From Deltaproteobacteria bacterium (GTDB lineage: Bacteria > Desulfobacterota > GWC2-55-46 > DRQE01): DNA of 43,352 bases. The stretch covers positions 1 to 43,352 of the forward strand of contig JACRCI010000041.1 of NCBI GenBank assembly GCA_016219105.1. The letters are read 5' to 3'. Below, piece after piece: positions 31,677 through 39,986 of this stretch (position 1 is the stretch's first letter; every line of letters starts with the position of its first letter). Below the pieces are notes generated by a model. That model was not told the origin of the DNA, searched no databases, and saw only the letters and a list, made by a program, of their open reading frames with translations. Position numbers and translations under genes: made by a program.

Positions 31677-31729
31677 AGATTTTCCAGACAATATGCGGGG
31701 TTTTGGTTCAGGAGGCGTGAGCGGCAAGG

Positions 31730-32179
31730 ATGAAAACCTTTCCAGGCCGATTTAAGATTGCGGCGGTTTTGTTCTCTCTGTGCGTGTTCCTTTCTCTATC
31801 CCGGCACCCCGGCGTTGCCGCCGAATCCGGCAAGGCCGGGATAGACGCCTCCTCCCTGTATCTCCATTATTGCAGCCAGTGCCACGGGATAGGGGGCAGG
31901 GGTGACGGCATAAATTCCACCCCGGACATGGCCATAAACCCGAGGGACCATACAGAGGCGTCTTTCATGTCCACGAGGTCGGATGAACAGTTCATCGAGA
32001 TAATAACCGGCGGAGGGACGCGTCTCGCCAAATCCCCGCTCATGCCGTCGTGGGGCTCGACCCTGTCAGGGGAGGAAATCTCCGCGCTCGTCGCTTATCT
32101 GAGGGAACTCTGCAAATGCAGATACGAGGGAATACTGTCGCACAGCAAACTGAGAAGGGTTGACCCGGATTTCAGATAA
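31730..32179 (+). CDS. Periplasmic monoheme cytochrome c
   Basis: The 149-aa product has a signal peptide (hydrophobic residues 9-24, cleavage near VAA-ES). One heme site C48-x2-C51-H52 is present, with M105 (SPLMPSWG) as the likely sixth ligand, so it is a class I c-type electron carrier in the periplasm. IITGGGTRLAKSPLMP and LSGEEISALVAYLREL are typical of the cytochrome cbb3/cIII-like family. The ribosome binding site is unclear: AGGAGG (31710-31715) is 14 bases from the ATG. It overlaps neighbouring coding space and probably shares a transcript with the heme-containing SUMF1-like gene two bases downstream. Confidence 0.92.
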   Translation: MKTFPGRFKIAAVLFSLCVFLSLSRHPGVAAESGKAGIDASSLYLHYCSQCHGIGGRGDGINSTPDMAINPRDHTEASFMSTRSDEQFIEIITGGGTRLAKSPLMPSWGSTLSGEEISALVAYLRELCKCRYEGILSHSKLRRVDPDFR

Positions 32180-32180
32180 C

Positions 32181-33299
32181 ATGGGACTTTCAGACGGTAT
32201 TACAGGCGGTTTTAAAAACCCGGTTTTCAAGGTGTCCTGCCTTGCCTCCGCAATTCTTATTCTCATGCTGGCGGCCCCTGAGTCCGCGCGTCCGGCGCCG
32301 TTGACCGACCGGCCGGCTTCAAGTCCCATCCGGCGTAAGGGAGCGGCTCAGCCCGACACCTGCATCGGGTGTCATACGAATCCTAAATACAGGAAAGAGG
32401 ACGTAACGAGGCTTAAGGAATGTCTCGCGTGCCACGGCCTGCCAGCCGTCCTCGACGGCCGCGCCGGACATCCTCTGAAGGAGAATGCGGTAGGCCGTCA
32501 AGGACGGAGTACGGGGTGGCCTGAGGAAATGGCGGCAGAGGCTGGCGAAAGCAAGCTATTGCCCGGCCCGGCGGATGGGGCGAAGGATGGGGCCGGGGCT
32601 GAAAGGAAGGCGGCGGATACGGGCAATATGGTTTACATACCGCCCGGAGAGTTCCTCATGGGGTCTGACGACAGGTTAAGGGACGAAAAACCCGCGCTTG
32701 TCGTCTACGTCGAGGGGTTTTACATGGACAGATACGAGGTCGCTAACAGGGATTATAAAAGGTTCATTGACTCCACGAGCCGCACGCCGCCCGAAAACTG
32801 GACCAAAGGCCTGTGGCCGCCGGACAAAGGGAACCATCCGGTCATATTCGTGGACTGGCACGATGCGGACGCGTATTGCAGGTGGAGGGGTGCGAGGCTT
32901 CCGCGCGAGGTCGAGTGGGAAAAGGCCGCAAGGGGCACGGACGGCAGACGTTACCCGTGGGGCAACGAATGGGACATGAATAAATCCAACAACCCCCTGC
33001 GGGGGCACGAGGGCACCGAGCCGGTGGGGTCGTTTGAGGCCGGGAAAAGCCCGTACGGGCTTTACGACATGAGCGGCAACGTGTGGGAATGGGTGGACGA
33101 CGAATATCTGCCGCACGCTGGAAGCGATTACGCGAGTCCGGAGTTCGGGTCCAAATACAGGATACTCAAGGGCGGAAGCTGGTGGGACTGCATGTTTTAC
33201 GGATGCGGCATATCGGCCCCGACGTTCAACCGTTCGTTCTTCGACGCTGGCACGAAGAACGACAGCTTCGGTCTGCGCTGCGCCAAGGACGCGAGGTAA
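32181..33299 (+). CDS. Diheme cytochrome c fused to a SUMF1/FGE-like domain
   Basis: Residues 16-32 form a signal peptide or membrane anchor. Two heme sites follow, C61-IGC-H65 and C81-LAC-H85. A low-complexity linker (87-148) is partly encoded by palindromic repeats (LPAVLDG and the region near 105). Residues 149-372 form a SUMF1/formylglycine-generating-enzyme-like domain (MVYIPPGEFLMGSD, FYMDRYEVANRDYKRFID, RLPREVEWEKAARGTDGRRY, YGLYDMSGNVWEWVDDEY, FGLRCAKD). Near its end C337-x4-C342 matches the spacing of the two catalytic cysteines of true FGE, though the preceding GGS is one residue further away. Such domains also occur as non-catalytic modules, so the activity is uncertain. The heme fusion suggests an electron-transfer role in the envelope. 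Confidence 0.88.
   Translation: MGLSDGITGGFKNPVFKVSCLASAILILMLAAPESARPAPLTDRPASSPIRRKGAAQPDTCIGCHTNPKYRKEDVTRLKECLACHGLPAVLDGRAGHPLKENAVGRQGRSTGWPEEMAAEAGESKLLPGPADGAKDGAGAERKAADTGNMVYIPPGEFLMGSDDRLRDEKPALVVYVEGFYMDRYEVANRDYKRFIDSTSRTPPENWTKGLWPPDKGNHPVIFVDWHDADAYCRWRGARLPREVEWEKAARGTDGRRYPWGNEWDMNKSNNPLRGHEGTEPVGSFEAGKSPYGLYDMSGNVWEWVDDEYLPHAGSDYASPEFGSKYRILKGGSWWDCMFYGCGISAPTFNRSFFDAGTKNDSFGLRCAKDAR
32445..32510 (+). repeat. In-frame palindromic elements in the cytochrome-SUMF1 linker
   Basis: GCCGTC-CTC-GACGGC at 32445-32459 is identical to 9606-9620. GGCCGTCAAGGACGGAGT at 32493-32510 is identical to 4817-4834 in flgJ. The first is read as PAVLDG in the common element frame, the second in another frame (VGRQGRST). 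They lie between the heme segment and the SUMF1-like domain. Confidence 0.8.
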
Positions 33300-33317
33300 A
33301 CGAATGGACAGGGGAAG

Positions 33318-34157
33318 ATGACGTCTTTCAGACCCAAGGTCTTTTTTTATCCCGCGGTCTTTTTCGCGGCGTTTTCTTTGTTTTCCTGTTCAGGGGAGCG
33401 GGCCTCGGAGATTAAAGGCATGGTATACATACCGTCCGGCGAATTCATCATGGGGAGCGACGAGGTTGACGCGCAGGCCCTCGGGAAAGAGTTCGGGCTG
33501 AGGAAGGGCCGGTTCTACGAGGACGAGTCGCCCAGGCGCAAGGTTTCCCTCGACGGCTTTTACATGGACATATACGAGGTCACGAACAGGGCGTATAAAG
33601 AGTTCGTTGACGCAACGGGCTACAACGCCCCGGGCAACCGGGAAAATCGCGCGTATCCTCCGGAGGCGGCCGAGCACCCGGTAACCAACGTTACGTGGTT
33701 CGACGCGCACGCCTTCTGCCAATGGGCCGGGAAAAGACTTCCCACGGAAGAGGAGTGGGAAAAGGCGTATAGGGGTCCCAACGGGAACATCTACCCGTGG
33801 GGCACCGAATTCGATATCAAGAAGGCCGTCCTGGACACGGAATCAAGCGCGCCGGTGGGCAGCCGCCAGAGCGATAAAAGCTACTACGGCGTTTACGACA
33901 TGGCCGGCAACGTGATGGAGTGGGTTGACTCGTGGTACGGGCCGTATCCCGGGAACACGACGGAGAACAAGGATTACGGTAAAAATTACAGGGTGCTCCG
34001 CGGAGACGCCGCCGGCCAGGACGGACATTACATGATGAACAAGATATCCGCGCGCGGCTCGAACAGGAACTACTACCTTCCTGGCGGCGCGGCCGACGAC
34101 GGCGGCTTCAGGTGCGCCAAATCGCTTAAAGAAGATAACAGGGGGCAGGGGAAATGA
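33318..34157 (+). CDS. SUMF1/FGE-like lipoprotein
   Basis: The N-terminus (hydrophobic residues 8-22) ends in a lipobox FSLFSC with C24, so the protein is a lipoprotein on an envelope membrane. The rest is a SUMF1-like domain: MVYIPSGEFIMGSDEVD, FYMDIYEVTNRAYKEFVDATG, KRLPTEEEWEKAYRGPNGN, YGVYDMAGNVMEWVDSWYG and GFRCAKS. The FGE catalytic cysteines are absent (the matching segment has RGDAAGQDGHYMMN), so it is probably not a formylglycine generator. It may bind a ligand or act as an assembly or accessory protein. It starts 18 bases after the fused gene and overlaps the next by ATGA. Confidence 0.88.
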   Translation: MTSFRPKVFFYPAVFFAAFSLFSCSGERASEIKGMVYIPSGEFIMGSDEVDAQALGKEFGLRKGRFYEDESPRRKVSLDGFYMDIYEVTNRAYKEFVDATGYNAPGNRENRAYPPEAAEHPVTNVTWFDAHAFCQWAGKRLPTEEEWEKAYRGPNGNIYPWGTEFDIKKAVLDTESSAPVGSRQSDKSYYGVYDMAGNVMEWVDSWYGPYPGNTTENKDYGKNYRVLRGDAAGQDGHYMMNKISARGSNRNYYLPGGAADDGGFRCAKSLKEDNRGQGK

Positions 34158-34945
34158 CCCGGCACCACTTTGACGAAATAACTTTCACATCATTGAAAGC
34201 CTTCAAGTCTAAAGTGGTGCCGGGCTGGTTGGCCGGATTAAACAACCGGGTTTTGACAACCGTGTCGTTTCTCGTCGTGTTCGTCATAATAACCGGGGGG
34301 TGCTCAAAATGGCAGGGGGGCGCTCCGGAGGGCATGGTGGCGGTCCCGGCCGGGGAGTTTATAATGGGCGGCCCCGCAGGGGAAAGCGACGAGCGGCCGG
34401 AGAGGAAACTTATTCTCAAGGCCTTTTATATGGACAGGTTCGAGGCGACGAACGAGAGTTACAAACGCTTTATTGATAAGACCGGCCGCAAAGAGCCGGT
34501 GGACTGGACCGTGTATGGCTACACGGAGGAGAGGAAAGGCCACCCGGTCGTTTTCGTAAGTTATGAAGACGCCGCGGCCTATTGCAAGTGGGCCGGGAAA
34601 AGACTTCCCACCGACGAGGAGTGGGAAAAGGCCGCAAGGGGCACGGACGGAAGGCGTTACCCGTGGGGCAATGAGTTTGACGGGGCGCGCGCCAACACGG
34701 GCACCTCGGGCGTTGTGGGCACCACCCCGGCCGGCAGGTATGAGACCGGCAAAAGCCCCTACGGCGCTTACGATATGGCTGGCAACGTATGGGAGTGGGT
34801 TGACTCGGACTTCGACGAAAAGACGAAGGTCGTGAGGGGAGGGAGTTGGGGTCTCACGCACCGCTTTGCCCGGACGTTTTTCAGGGTCGGTTATCCTCCG
34901 AAGACTACGGTAAACAATCTCGGATTCAGGTGCGCAAGGGACTGA
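34154..34945 (+). CDS. SUMF1/FGE-like lipoprotein with palindrome-derived N-terminus
   Basis: This is the third SUMF1-like gene in a row. The domain is complete (MVAVPAGEFIMGG, FYMDRFEATNESYKRFIDKTG, KRLPTDEEWEKAARGTDGRRY, YGAYDMAGNVWEWVDSDF, LGFRCARD) and lacks the FGE cysteines. A lipobox VIITGGC marks C50. Before it lies an unusual 30-residue stretch (MTRHHFDEITFTSLKAFKSK then VVPGWLAG). It is encoded by a 67-base palindrome (arms 34158-34171 and 34211-34224) and by GGCTGGTTGGCCGG shared with flgJ and fliW. ATG 34154 overlaps the previous stop as ATGA, but a GTG or TTG closer to the signal peptide (34253 or 34262) could be the real start. Confidence 0.85.
   Translation: MTRHHFDEITFTSLKAFKSKVVPGWLAGLNNRVLTTVSFLVVFVIITGGCSKWQGGAPEGMVAVPAGEFIMGGPAGESDERPERKLILKAFYMDRFEATNESYKRFIDKTGRKEPVDWTVYGYTEERKGHPVVFVSYEDAAAYCKWAGKRLPTDEEWEKAARGTDGRRYPWGNEFDGARANTGTSGVVGTTPAGRYETGKSPYGAYDMAGNVWEWVDSDFDEKTKVVRGGSWGLTHRFARTFFRVGYPPKTTVNNLGFRCARD
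34158..34224. repeat. Palindromic element C, copy 1, at a gene start
   Basis: The arms CCCGGCACCACTTT (34158-34171) and AAAGTGGTGCCGGG (34211-34224) are perfectly complementary over 14 bases with a 39-base centre. Copy 2 at 39907-39974 has the same arms with one base changed on each side and an unrelated centre. It is followed at once by GGCTGGTTGGCCGG (34223-34236), the tail of the other palindromic family. Confidence 0.8.
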
Positions 34946-35007
34946 GGGCCGCTGAAAGGCAACCGGGGTTTTTCAACAACCTGATAGTTGTCGTTGAGCC
35001 CGTTCCA
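34946..35007. other. Convergent gap between SUMF1-like gene and cusA
   Basis: These 62 bases separate two converging genes. I see a short GTTTTTCAACAACCTGATAGTTG segment with a weak dyad, but no convincing terminator in either direction. Confidence 0.4.
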
Positions 35008-38000
35008 CTACGCGCCGTGACCCCCGGCCGCCGGCGGTTCCTTGACGTCCGCCGTGCCGTATTTCATTTCATACCTCCACTTCCAAATGGCGTAGACCGG
35101 GGGATAGACCAGAAGTTCCATGATGAAACTGGTAACTAACCCCCCGACCATCGGCGCCGCAATCCGCTTCATCATGTCGGCGCCCGTCCCCGTCGCCCAC
35201 ATGATGGGGATAAGTCCGATAGCGGCGGCGCACACGGTCATCATCTTGGGGCGTATCCTTTTGACCGCGCCGTGTATGATTGCCTCGAGGAGGTCGTCAT
35301 AGGTCTTCATCTTTCCTCTTCTAACCGCGTCGTTATATGAAAGGTCCAGGAATAAAAGCATGAATACGCCGGTCTCCGCGTCAAGCCCCATGAGCGCTAT
35401 CATCCCGACCCAGACGGCGATGGACGTGTTGTAACCGAGGAGATAGAGAAACCAGACCGCACCCACCAGGGAGAATGGGACGGCGAGCATTACTATCCCC
35501 GCCTTTACCGCGGACCTTGTGTTCATGTAGAGCAGGATGAAGATGAGGGCTATCGTGACCGGCAGGACGACCTTCAGCCTTTCCCGCACGCGCACCATGT
35601 TTTCATACTGGCCGCTCCAGGCTATGGAATATCCGGCCGGCAGACGGAGTCTTCCGGCAACCGTCCTTTTCGCCTCCTTCACGTAGCCGCCTATATCATT
35701 GGCCGACAGGTCCACATAGACATAGCCCGAGAGCATGCCGTTTTCATCCCTGATCATCGCGGGGCCGGAGACCATATTGATGTCGGCCATCTGTTCGAGC
35801 GGTATCTGCGCGCCCGACATGGCGGGCACCAGCACCCGGCGAAGTTCCGGGACGGTGTCCCTCAATTCACGGGCATAGCGCACGTTTACCGTATACCGCT
35901 CCCTGCCTTCCACCGTTGTCGTCACCGGCTCGCCGCCGACGGCGGACATTATCGCCATCTCGGCCTCTTTCACGGTTATGCCGTATCTGGCCAGTTGGTC
36001 CCTCCTGAGGTTGAAATCGAGGAAATATCCGCCCGCGGTCCTCTCGGCGTAAACGCTCCTCGTCCCGGCCACATCCTTCAGTATCATCTCAAGCTCAGCG
36101 CCTATCTTCTCTATCTCCTTCAGGTCCGCCCCGTATATCTTTATTCCGACGGGCGTGCGGATGCCCGTGGAAAGCAGGTCAATGCGGTTTTTGATGGGCA
36201 TGGTCCACGCGTTCACCACCCCGGGGAACTTGAGTTTATTGTTCATCTCGTTTATCAGGTCTTCCCTTGAGATGGTGTCCGGCCAGACGTGCCTTAACGG
36301 TTTACGGAAAACCTCGGGCATGGCGGAATACCATCTCTCCACGCCCCGCCACTGGTCCATGGGTTTCAACAGGACCGTCGTCTCCATCATGGAGAAAGGC
36401 GCCGAGTCAGTGGAGGTCTCGGCGCGGCCGGCCTTGCCAAAGACCCTTTCCACCTCCGGGATGGTCATTAATATCCTGTCCTGGGTCTGCATGAGTTTCT
36501 GGGCCTCGCTGACGGAGATGCCCGGCAATGTGGTGGGCATGTAAAGCAGCGAGCCTTCATAGAGCGGCGGCATGAACTCCGAGCCGAGTTTGAGATACAC
36601 CGGGACGGTCGAAAGCACCGTAATCAGGGCCAGGAGGATTGTAGTCTTGGGATATCTGAGCACCAGACGGCAGACTGGCTCATAGAACCTGAACAGTATC
36701 CTGCTTACGGGGTGCTTTTCCTCCGGGTAATACCGCCCGACAACGGCCTGGTTCACGGCCCATGCCAGCACTCGGGGACTAAAGAGGAAAAAGTCCATCC
36801 TTGTAAAGAGCATCCTCATGGCCGGGTCGAGGGTGATTGCGAGGACCGCCGCGATGGCCATTGAAAGGTTTTTTGTGTAGGCAAGAGGTTTAAACAGCCT
36901 TCCCTCCTGATCCACCAGCGTAAAAATGGGTATGAAGGCCACCGCTATGACAAGGAGGGAGAAAAATACCGCGGGCCCCACCTCCTTCAGCGCATCGAGG
37001 CGTATCCTGTGATAGTCGCCCTTGCGGCCCCCTTCCTCCCACAACTGGAGTTTTTTGTAGGCGTTCTCCACCTCCACGATGGCGCCGTCCACCAAAATGC
37101 CTATTGATATGGCAATCCCCGCGAGCGACATGATGTTGGATGTAAGTCCCATGAAATACATCGGAATAAAGGCGATTATCACCGCAACCGGGATGGTTAT
37201 GATCGGGATGATCGCGGAAGGTATATGCCAGAGGAAGATAAGGATTATTATGCTTACGATAATCAGTTCCTCTTTCAACGTCGCCTTCAGCGTGTCTATG
37301 GACCGCTGTATCAACCCGGAACGGTCGTATGTCGTCACTATCTCGACGCCCTCGGGCAGCGAAGGTTTTATCTCGTCAATCCTGGCCTTGATGCGTTCTA
37401 TGACGTTAAGGGCGTTTTCCCCATGACGTATTACAGCAACCCCTCCGACCGTATCGCCCTCGCCGTCGAGGTCCGCGATGCCGCGGCGGATATCCGGCCC
37501 CATCGAAACGTGGCCGAGGTTCTTCACCGTAACCGGCGTGCCCTTCCTATCCGCCGCCACAACGATGTCCTCGATGTCTTTTATTTTCTTTATATACCCC
37601 CGCCCTCTGACCATATATTCCATACCCGTGAACTCCACCAGCCTCCCGCCCACGTCGTTATTCCCGTCGCGCACGGCGTTTACCACCTTCATTAAAGGTA
37701 TATTGTAGGCAACGATCCTGTTGGGGTCTATGTTCACCTGATACTGTCTCTGGAACCCGCCGATGGATGCGACCTCCGCTACCCCCGGTACCGCCTGCAG
37801 CCAGTACCTCATGTACCAGTCCTGAACCGTCCTTAAGTCCGCCAGACTGTGGCGGCCCGTTTTATCAATAAGGGCGTATTGGAATACCCAGCCCACGCCC
37901 GTGGCGTCGGGCCCCAATTCCGTGCGCACGCCCTCCGGCAGCTGAGGCAGTATCTTCGAGAGGTATTCGAGGGTGCGGCTGCGGGCCCAGTATATATCGG

Positions 38001-38298
38001 TCCCGTCCTCAAAGATGACATAGACGTAGGAAAAGCCGAAATCGGAAAAGCCGCGCACGGCCTTGAACCGCGGCGCGCCGAGGAGGGCCGTTATAACAGG
38101 GTATGTGACCTGGTCCTCCATGATATCAGGCGACCGGTCCCAGCGGGAGTAGACTATGACCTGCGTGTCCGAGAGGTCCGGGATCGCGTCCAGAGGCACC
38201 TTCTTCATCGCGTATACGGACGCGGCTAAAACGAAGGCGGCAATCAGGATAACGATGAACTTATTATGCGCCGACCATTCTATAATCTTTTCTATCAT
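35008..38298 (-). CDS. cusA: Copper/silver efflux RND transporter CusA
   Basis: CusA is the inner-membrane proton-driven pump of a tripartite system that exports monovalent copper or silver. The 1096-aa product is slightly longer than usual (about 1040-1050). It shows two sets of transmembrane helices, two large periplasmic loops, and heavy-metal RND landmarks: YAMKKVPLDAIPDLSDTQVI near the start, GILVDGAIVEVENAYKKL in TM4 with the proton-relay Asp and Glu, and NAWTMPIKNRIDLLSTGIRT then PVGIKIYG in the periplasmic loop. That last block resembles CusA/SilA rather than zinc-type CzcA. The C-terminus is Gly/Ala/His rich. It starts three bases after the cusB stop, in the same operon. Confidence 0.95.
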   Translation of the reverse strand: MIEKIIEWSAHNKFIVILIAAFVLAASVYAMKKVPLDAIPDLSDTQVIVYSRWDRSPDIMEDQVTYPVITALLGAPRFKAVRGFSDFGFSYVYVIFEDGTDIYWARSRTLEYLSKILPQLPEGVRTELGPDATGVGWVFQYALIDKTGRHSLADLRTVQDWYMRYWLQAVPGVAEVASIGGFQRQYQVNIDPNRIVAYNIPLMKVVNAVRDGNNDVGGRLVEFTGMEYMVRGRGYIKKIKDIEDIVVAADRKGTPVTVKNLGHVSMGPDIRRGIADLDGEGDTVGGVAVIRHGENALNVIERIKARIDEIKPSLPEGVEIVTTYDRSGLIQRSIDTLKATLKEELIIVSIIILIFLWHIPSAIIPIITIPVAVIIAFIPMYFMGLTSNIMSLAGIAISIGILVDGAIVEVENAYKKLQLWEEGGRKGDYHRIRLDALKEVGPAVFFSLLVIAVAFIPIFTLVDQEGRLFKPLAYTKNLSMAIAAVLAITLDPAMRMLFTRMDFFLFSPRVLAWAVNQAVVGRYYPEEKHPVSRILFRFYEPVCRLVLRYPKTTILLALITVLSTVPVYLKLGSEFMPPLYEGSLLYMPTTLPGISVSEAQKLMQTQDRILMTIPEVERVFGKAGRAETSTDSAPFSMMETTVLLKPMDQWRGVERWYSAMPEVFRKPLRHVWPDTISREDLINEMNNKLKFPGVVNAWTMPIKNRIDLLSTGIRTPVGIKIYGADLKEIEKIGAELEMILKDVAGTRSVYAERTAGGYFLDFNLRRDQLARYGITVKEAEMAIMSAVGGEPVTTTVEGRERYTVNVRYARELRDTVPELRRVLVPAMSGAQIPLEQMADINMVSGPAMIRDENGMLSGYVYVDLSANDIGGYVKEAKRTVAGRLRLPAGYSIAWSGQYENMVRVRERLKVVLPVTIALIFILLYMNTRSAVKAGIVMLAVPFSLVGAVWFLYLLGYNTSIAVWVGMIALMGLDAETGVFMLLFLDLSYNDAVRRGKMKTYDDLLEAIIHGAVKRIRPKMMTVCAAAIGLIPIMWATGTGADMMKRIAAPMVGGLVTSFIMELLVYPPVYAIWKWRYEMKYGTADVKEPPAAGGHGA

Positions 38299-38301
38299 CG
38301 G

Positions 38302-39618
38302 TCAGTGCCCTTTCATCCCCTTCATGGCGGCGCTGAAACTTGCCTCTGAATCTATCAGGAAGTTGCCCGATGTGACGACCCGTTCGCCCGCTTTTATGCC
38401 CGAGACGATATGGTAATACCCGTCCGCCTGGCCTCCGACCAGAACCTCCCGCGGCTCAAACCTCCCTTCGCCCCTGTCCACGATGACAACGCTCTTCGCG
38501 CCTGTGTTTATTACAGCGGAGTCAGGCACGGCAAGGGCGTTTTCAGCCACATCCACTGCAAGCTCGACGTTTACGTACATGCCGAGTTTGAGCCTGTGCC
38601 CCGGGTTCGGGAGTTCGAACCGTATCTTTACGGTCCGCGTCTCCTCCATCCCGCCTTCGGCCTCATGCCTTACCCCGCCGAGGTGGGTATAGATATGGGC
38701 GACCGTCGCGGTATAAACCTCGGAGGGCGCGTAAGAGGGGGTTATAAGGGCCCGCTGGCCTACCTTTACAAAAGGCAGTTCGTATTCGAAGACCTCGCCG
38801 TAGACCCATACGCGCGAGTGGTCTATGATCTTGAAAAGCGTCTCTCCCGCCTCAATCTTCATCCCGTCGTTGACCATCTTTTCGGTTACTATGCCGTGCG
38901 CCGGGGCGTAGATGGCAAGGGTCCTGGATATTGTCCCTTCGTCCTCGATCCTCTTTATCTCCCTTTCGCCTATGTCCCAGTATTTAAGCCTCATCCTGGA
39001 CGCTTGAACGAGGTCTTCCGCGCCGTTTTTTATCTCGCCGGAAGGGCTGTCCTTGAGCCGTGCCCTTGCCCTGAGGGCCACGAGGTATTCCTCCTGCGTA
39101 GCGATGAGTTCCGGGCTGTAAAGTTCAAGGAGCGGATCCCCGGGATGCACCATCTGGTCGGTCCTGGTAACGTAGAGTTTCTCGACCCACCCGCCGACCT
39201 TCGCGTTGATGGTGAAAACGCTTGCCTCGTCGTGGTCAACGGTGCCGACCGTCCTTATCGTCCTCTTGAGGGTGCGCCTTTGCGCCTCCTCGGATTTAAC
39301 CCCTATCTTCTGGATCTTTTCAGGGCTTATCCTGACCGTGCCGGGTGTTTCGGCTTCGGTCCTTTCTTCCTCCTCGTATACCGGGACGTAGTCCATTCCC
39401 ATCTCGTCTTTTTGAGGCCCGGGTGACGTCACCTGGGGGTTCATGGGGTGGCGGTAGAAGAGTATTTTTTTCTCCTTCCTCGCCTCCGCCGCCGGCGCGG
39501 GCAAGGGTTTCGGCCCCGGAGCGCGGGTCCCGCCGAGATGAAACCACGCGGCCCCTGCGCCTATGACAACCCCGGCGGCGAGTATCAGAAAATATTGCGG
39601 TATACGGTTCATCTTCAT
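38302..39618 (-). CDS. cusB: Copper/silver efflux periplasmic adaptor CusB
   Basis: CusB links CusA to the outer-membrane channel and passes metal to the pump. A signal anchor covers residues 8-26. A heavy-metal-binding segment follows at about 50-82 (LFYRHPMNPQVTSPGPQKDE then MGMDYVPVYE), giving Met/His ligands as in CusB. The adaptor body has the lipoyl-like half motifs (GGWVEKLYVTRTDQMVHPGD and YAPAHGIVTEKMVNDGMKIE), a helical hairpin between them, a beta barrel and a membrane-proximal domain (RVVTSGNFLIDSEASFSAAM). The end MKGMKGH is Met/His rich. It is 3 bases from cusA and 368 repeat-filled bases from the channel gene. Confidence 0.94.
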   Translation of the reverse strand: MKMNRIPQYFLILAAGVVIGAGAAWFHLGGTRAPGPKPLPAPAAEARKEKKILFYRHPMNPQVTSPGPQKDEMGMDYVPVYEEEERTEAETPGTVRISPEKIQKIGVKSEEAQRRTLKRTIRTVGTVDHDEASVFTINAKVGGWVEKLYVTRTDQMVHPGDPLLELYSPELIATQEEYLVALRARARLKDSPSGEIKNGAEDLVQASRMRLKYWDIGEREIKRIEDEGTISRTLAIYAPAHGIVTEKMVNDGMKIEAGETLFKIIDHSRVWVYGEVFEYELPFVKVGQRALITPSYAPSEVYTATVAHIYTHLGGVRHEAEGGMEETRTVKIRFELPNPGHRLKLGMYVNVELAVDVAENALAVPDSAVINTGAKSVVIVDRGEGRFEPREVLVGGQADGYYHIVSGIKAGERVVTSGNFLIDSEASFSAAMKGMKGH

Positions 39619-39986
39619 CCCCTCAAGCGGTATTTTTCAGAGTAAATCATTACAGGCGCCTCAATGCGCGACGACGTGACAATATCGGACATAATCCAAC
39701 AGGCTGCTCGAAAAGTCCTATTCTGTCACCCTGAACTTGTTTCAGGGTCTCGTAACAACGTGATTTTATTAGAACCTATCCTGATGAAAATCAAGATGCT
39801 GAACCGAGTTCAGCATGACAGCTTCGGGTTTTATGACTTTTTCATCAATCTGATAGAGCTTTTCGGGGTACCCATCCGAAGGATGGGTCGGCCTGAATAA
39901 GTTTCGCCCAGCACCACTTTCCAGCACCATCCTTATTATCCTGCACGGCCTCAGCGATGGAAAGTGGTGCTGGGTTCCGTAAACCG
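39619..39986. repeat. Repeat-filled gap between cusB and the channel gene
   Basis: From left to right it holds about 80 bases of nothing recognisable, then the CAGGCTGCTCGAAAAAGT module (39700), CCTGAA-CTTGT-TTCAGG, and a GCTGAACC/GGTTCAGC-type dyad. A strong hairpin ACCCATCC-GAA-GGATGGGT lies at 39870-39888, and palindromic element C copy 2 at 39907-39974. No gene is visible. These structures sit inside the efflux operon and could reduce read-through into cusBA. Confidence 0.75.
39907..39974. repeat. Palindromic element C, copy 2
   Basis: The arms CCCAGCACCACTTT (39907-39920) and AAAGTGGTGCTGGG (39961-39974) are perfectly complementary. The 40-base centre differs from copy 1 at 34158-34224. 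It lies 12 bases after the end (stop side) of the channel gene, in non-coding sequence. Confidence 0.8.

Larger units (their letters stand above)
31368..31729. other. Divergent intergenic region between cheR and cytochrome c genes
   Basis: This 362-base region is AT-rich at its centre (about 31480-31560). It contains promoter-like sequences for both directions and a decayed palindromic element at about 31577-31616 (CCAACCGGCC, then AGCCGTCCATGAC, one mismatch from the FliW copy). An additional dyad GTCATG/CATGAC lies at about 31600-31633. I see no gene. Confidence 0.6.
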
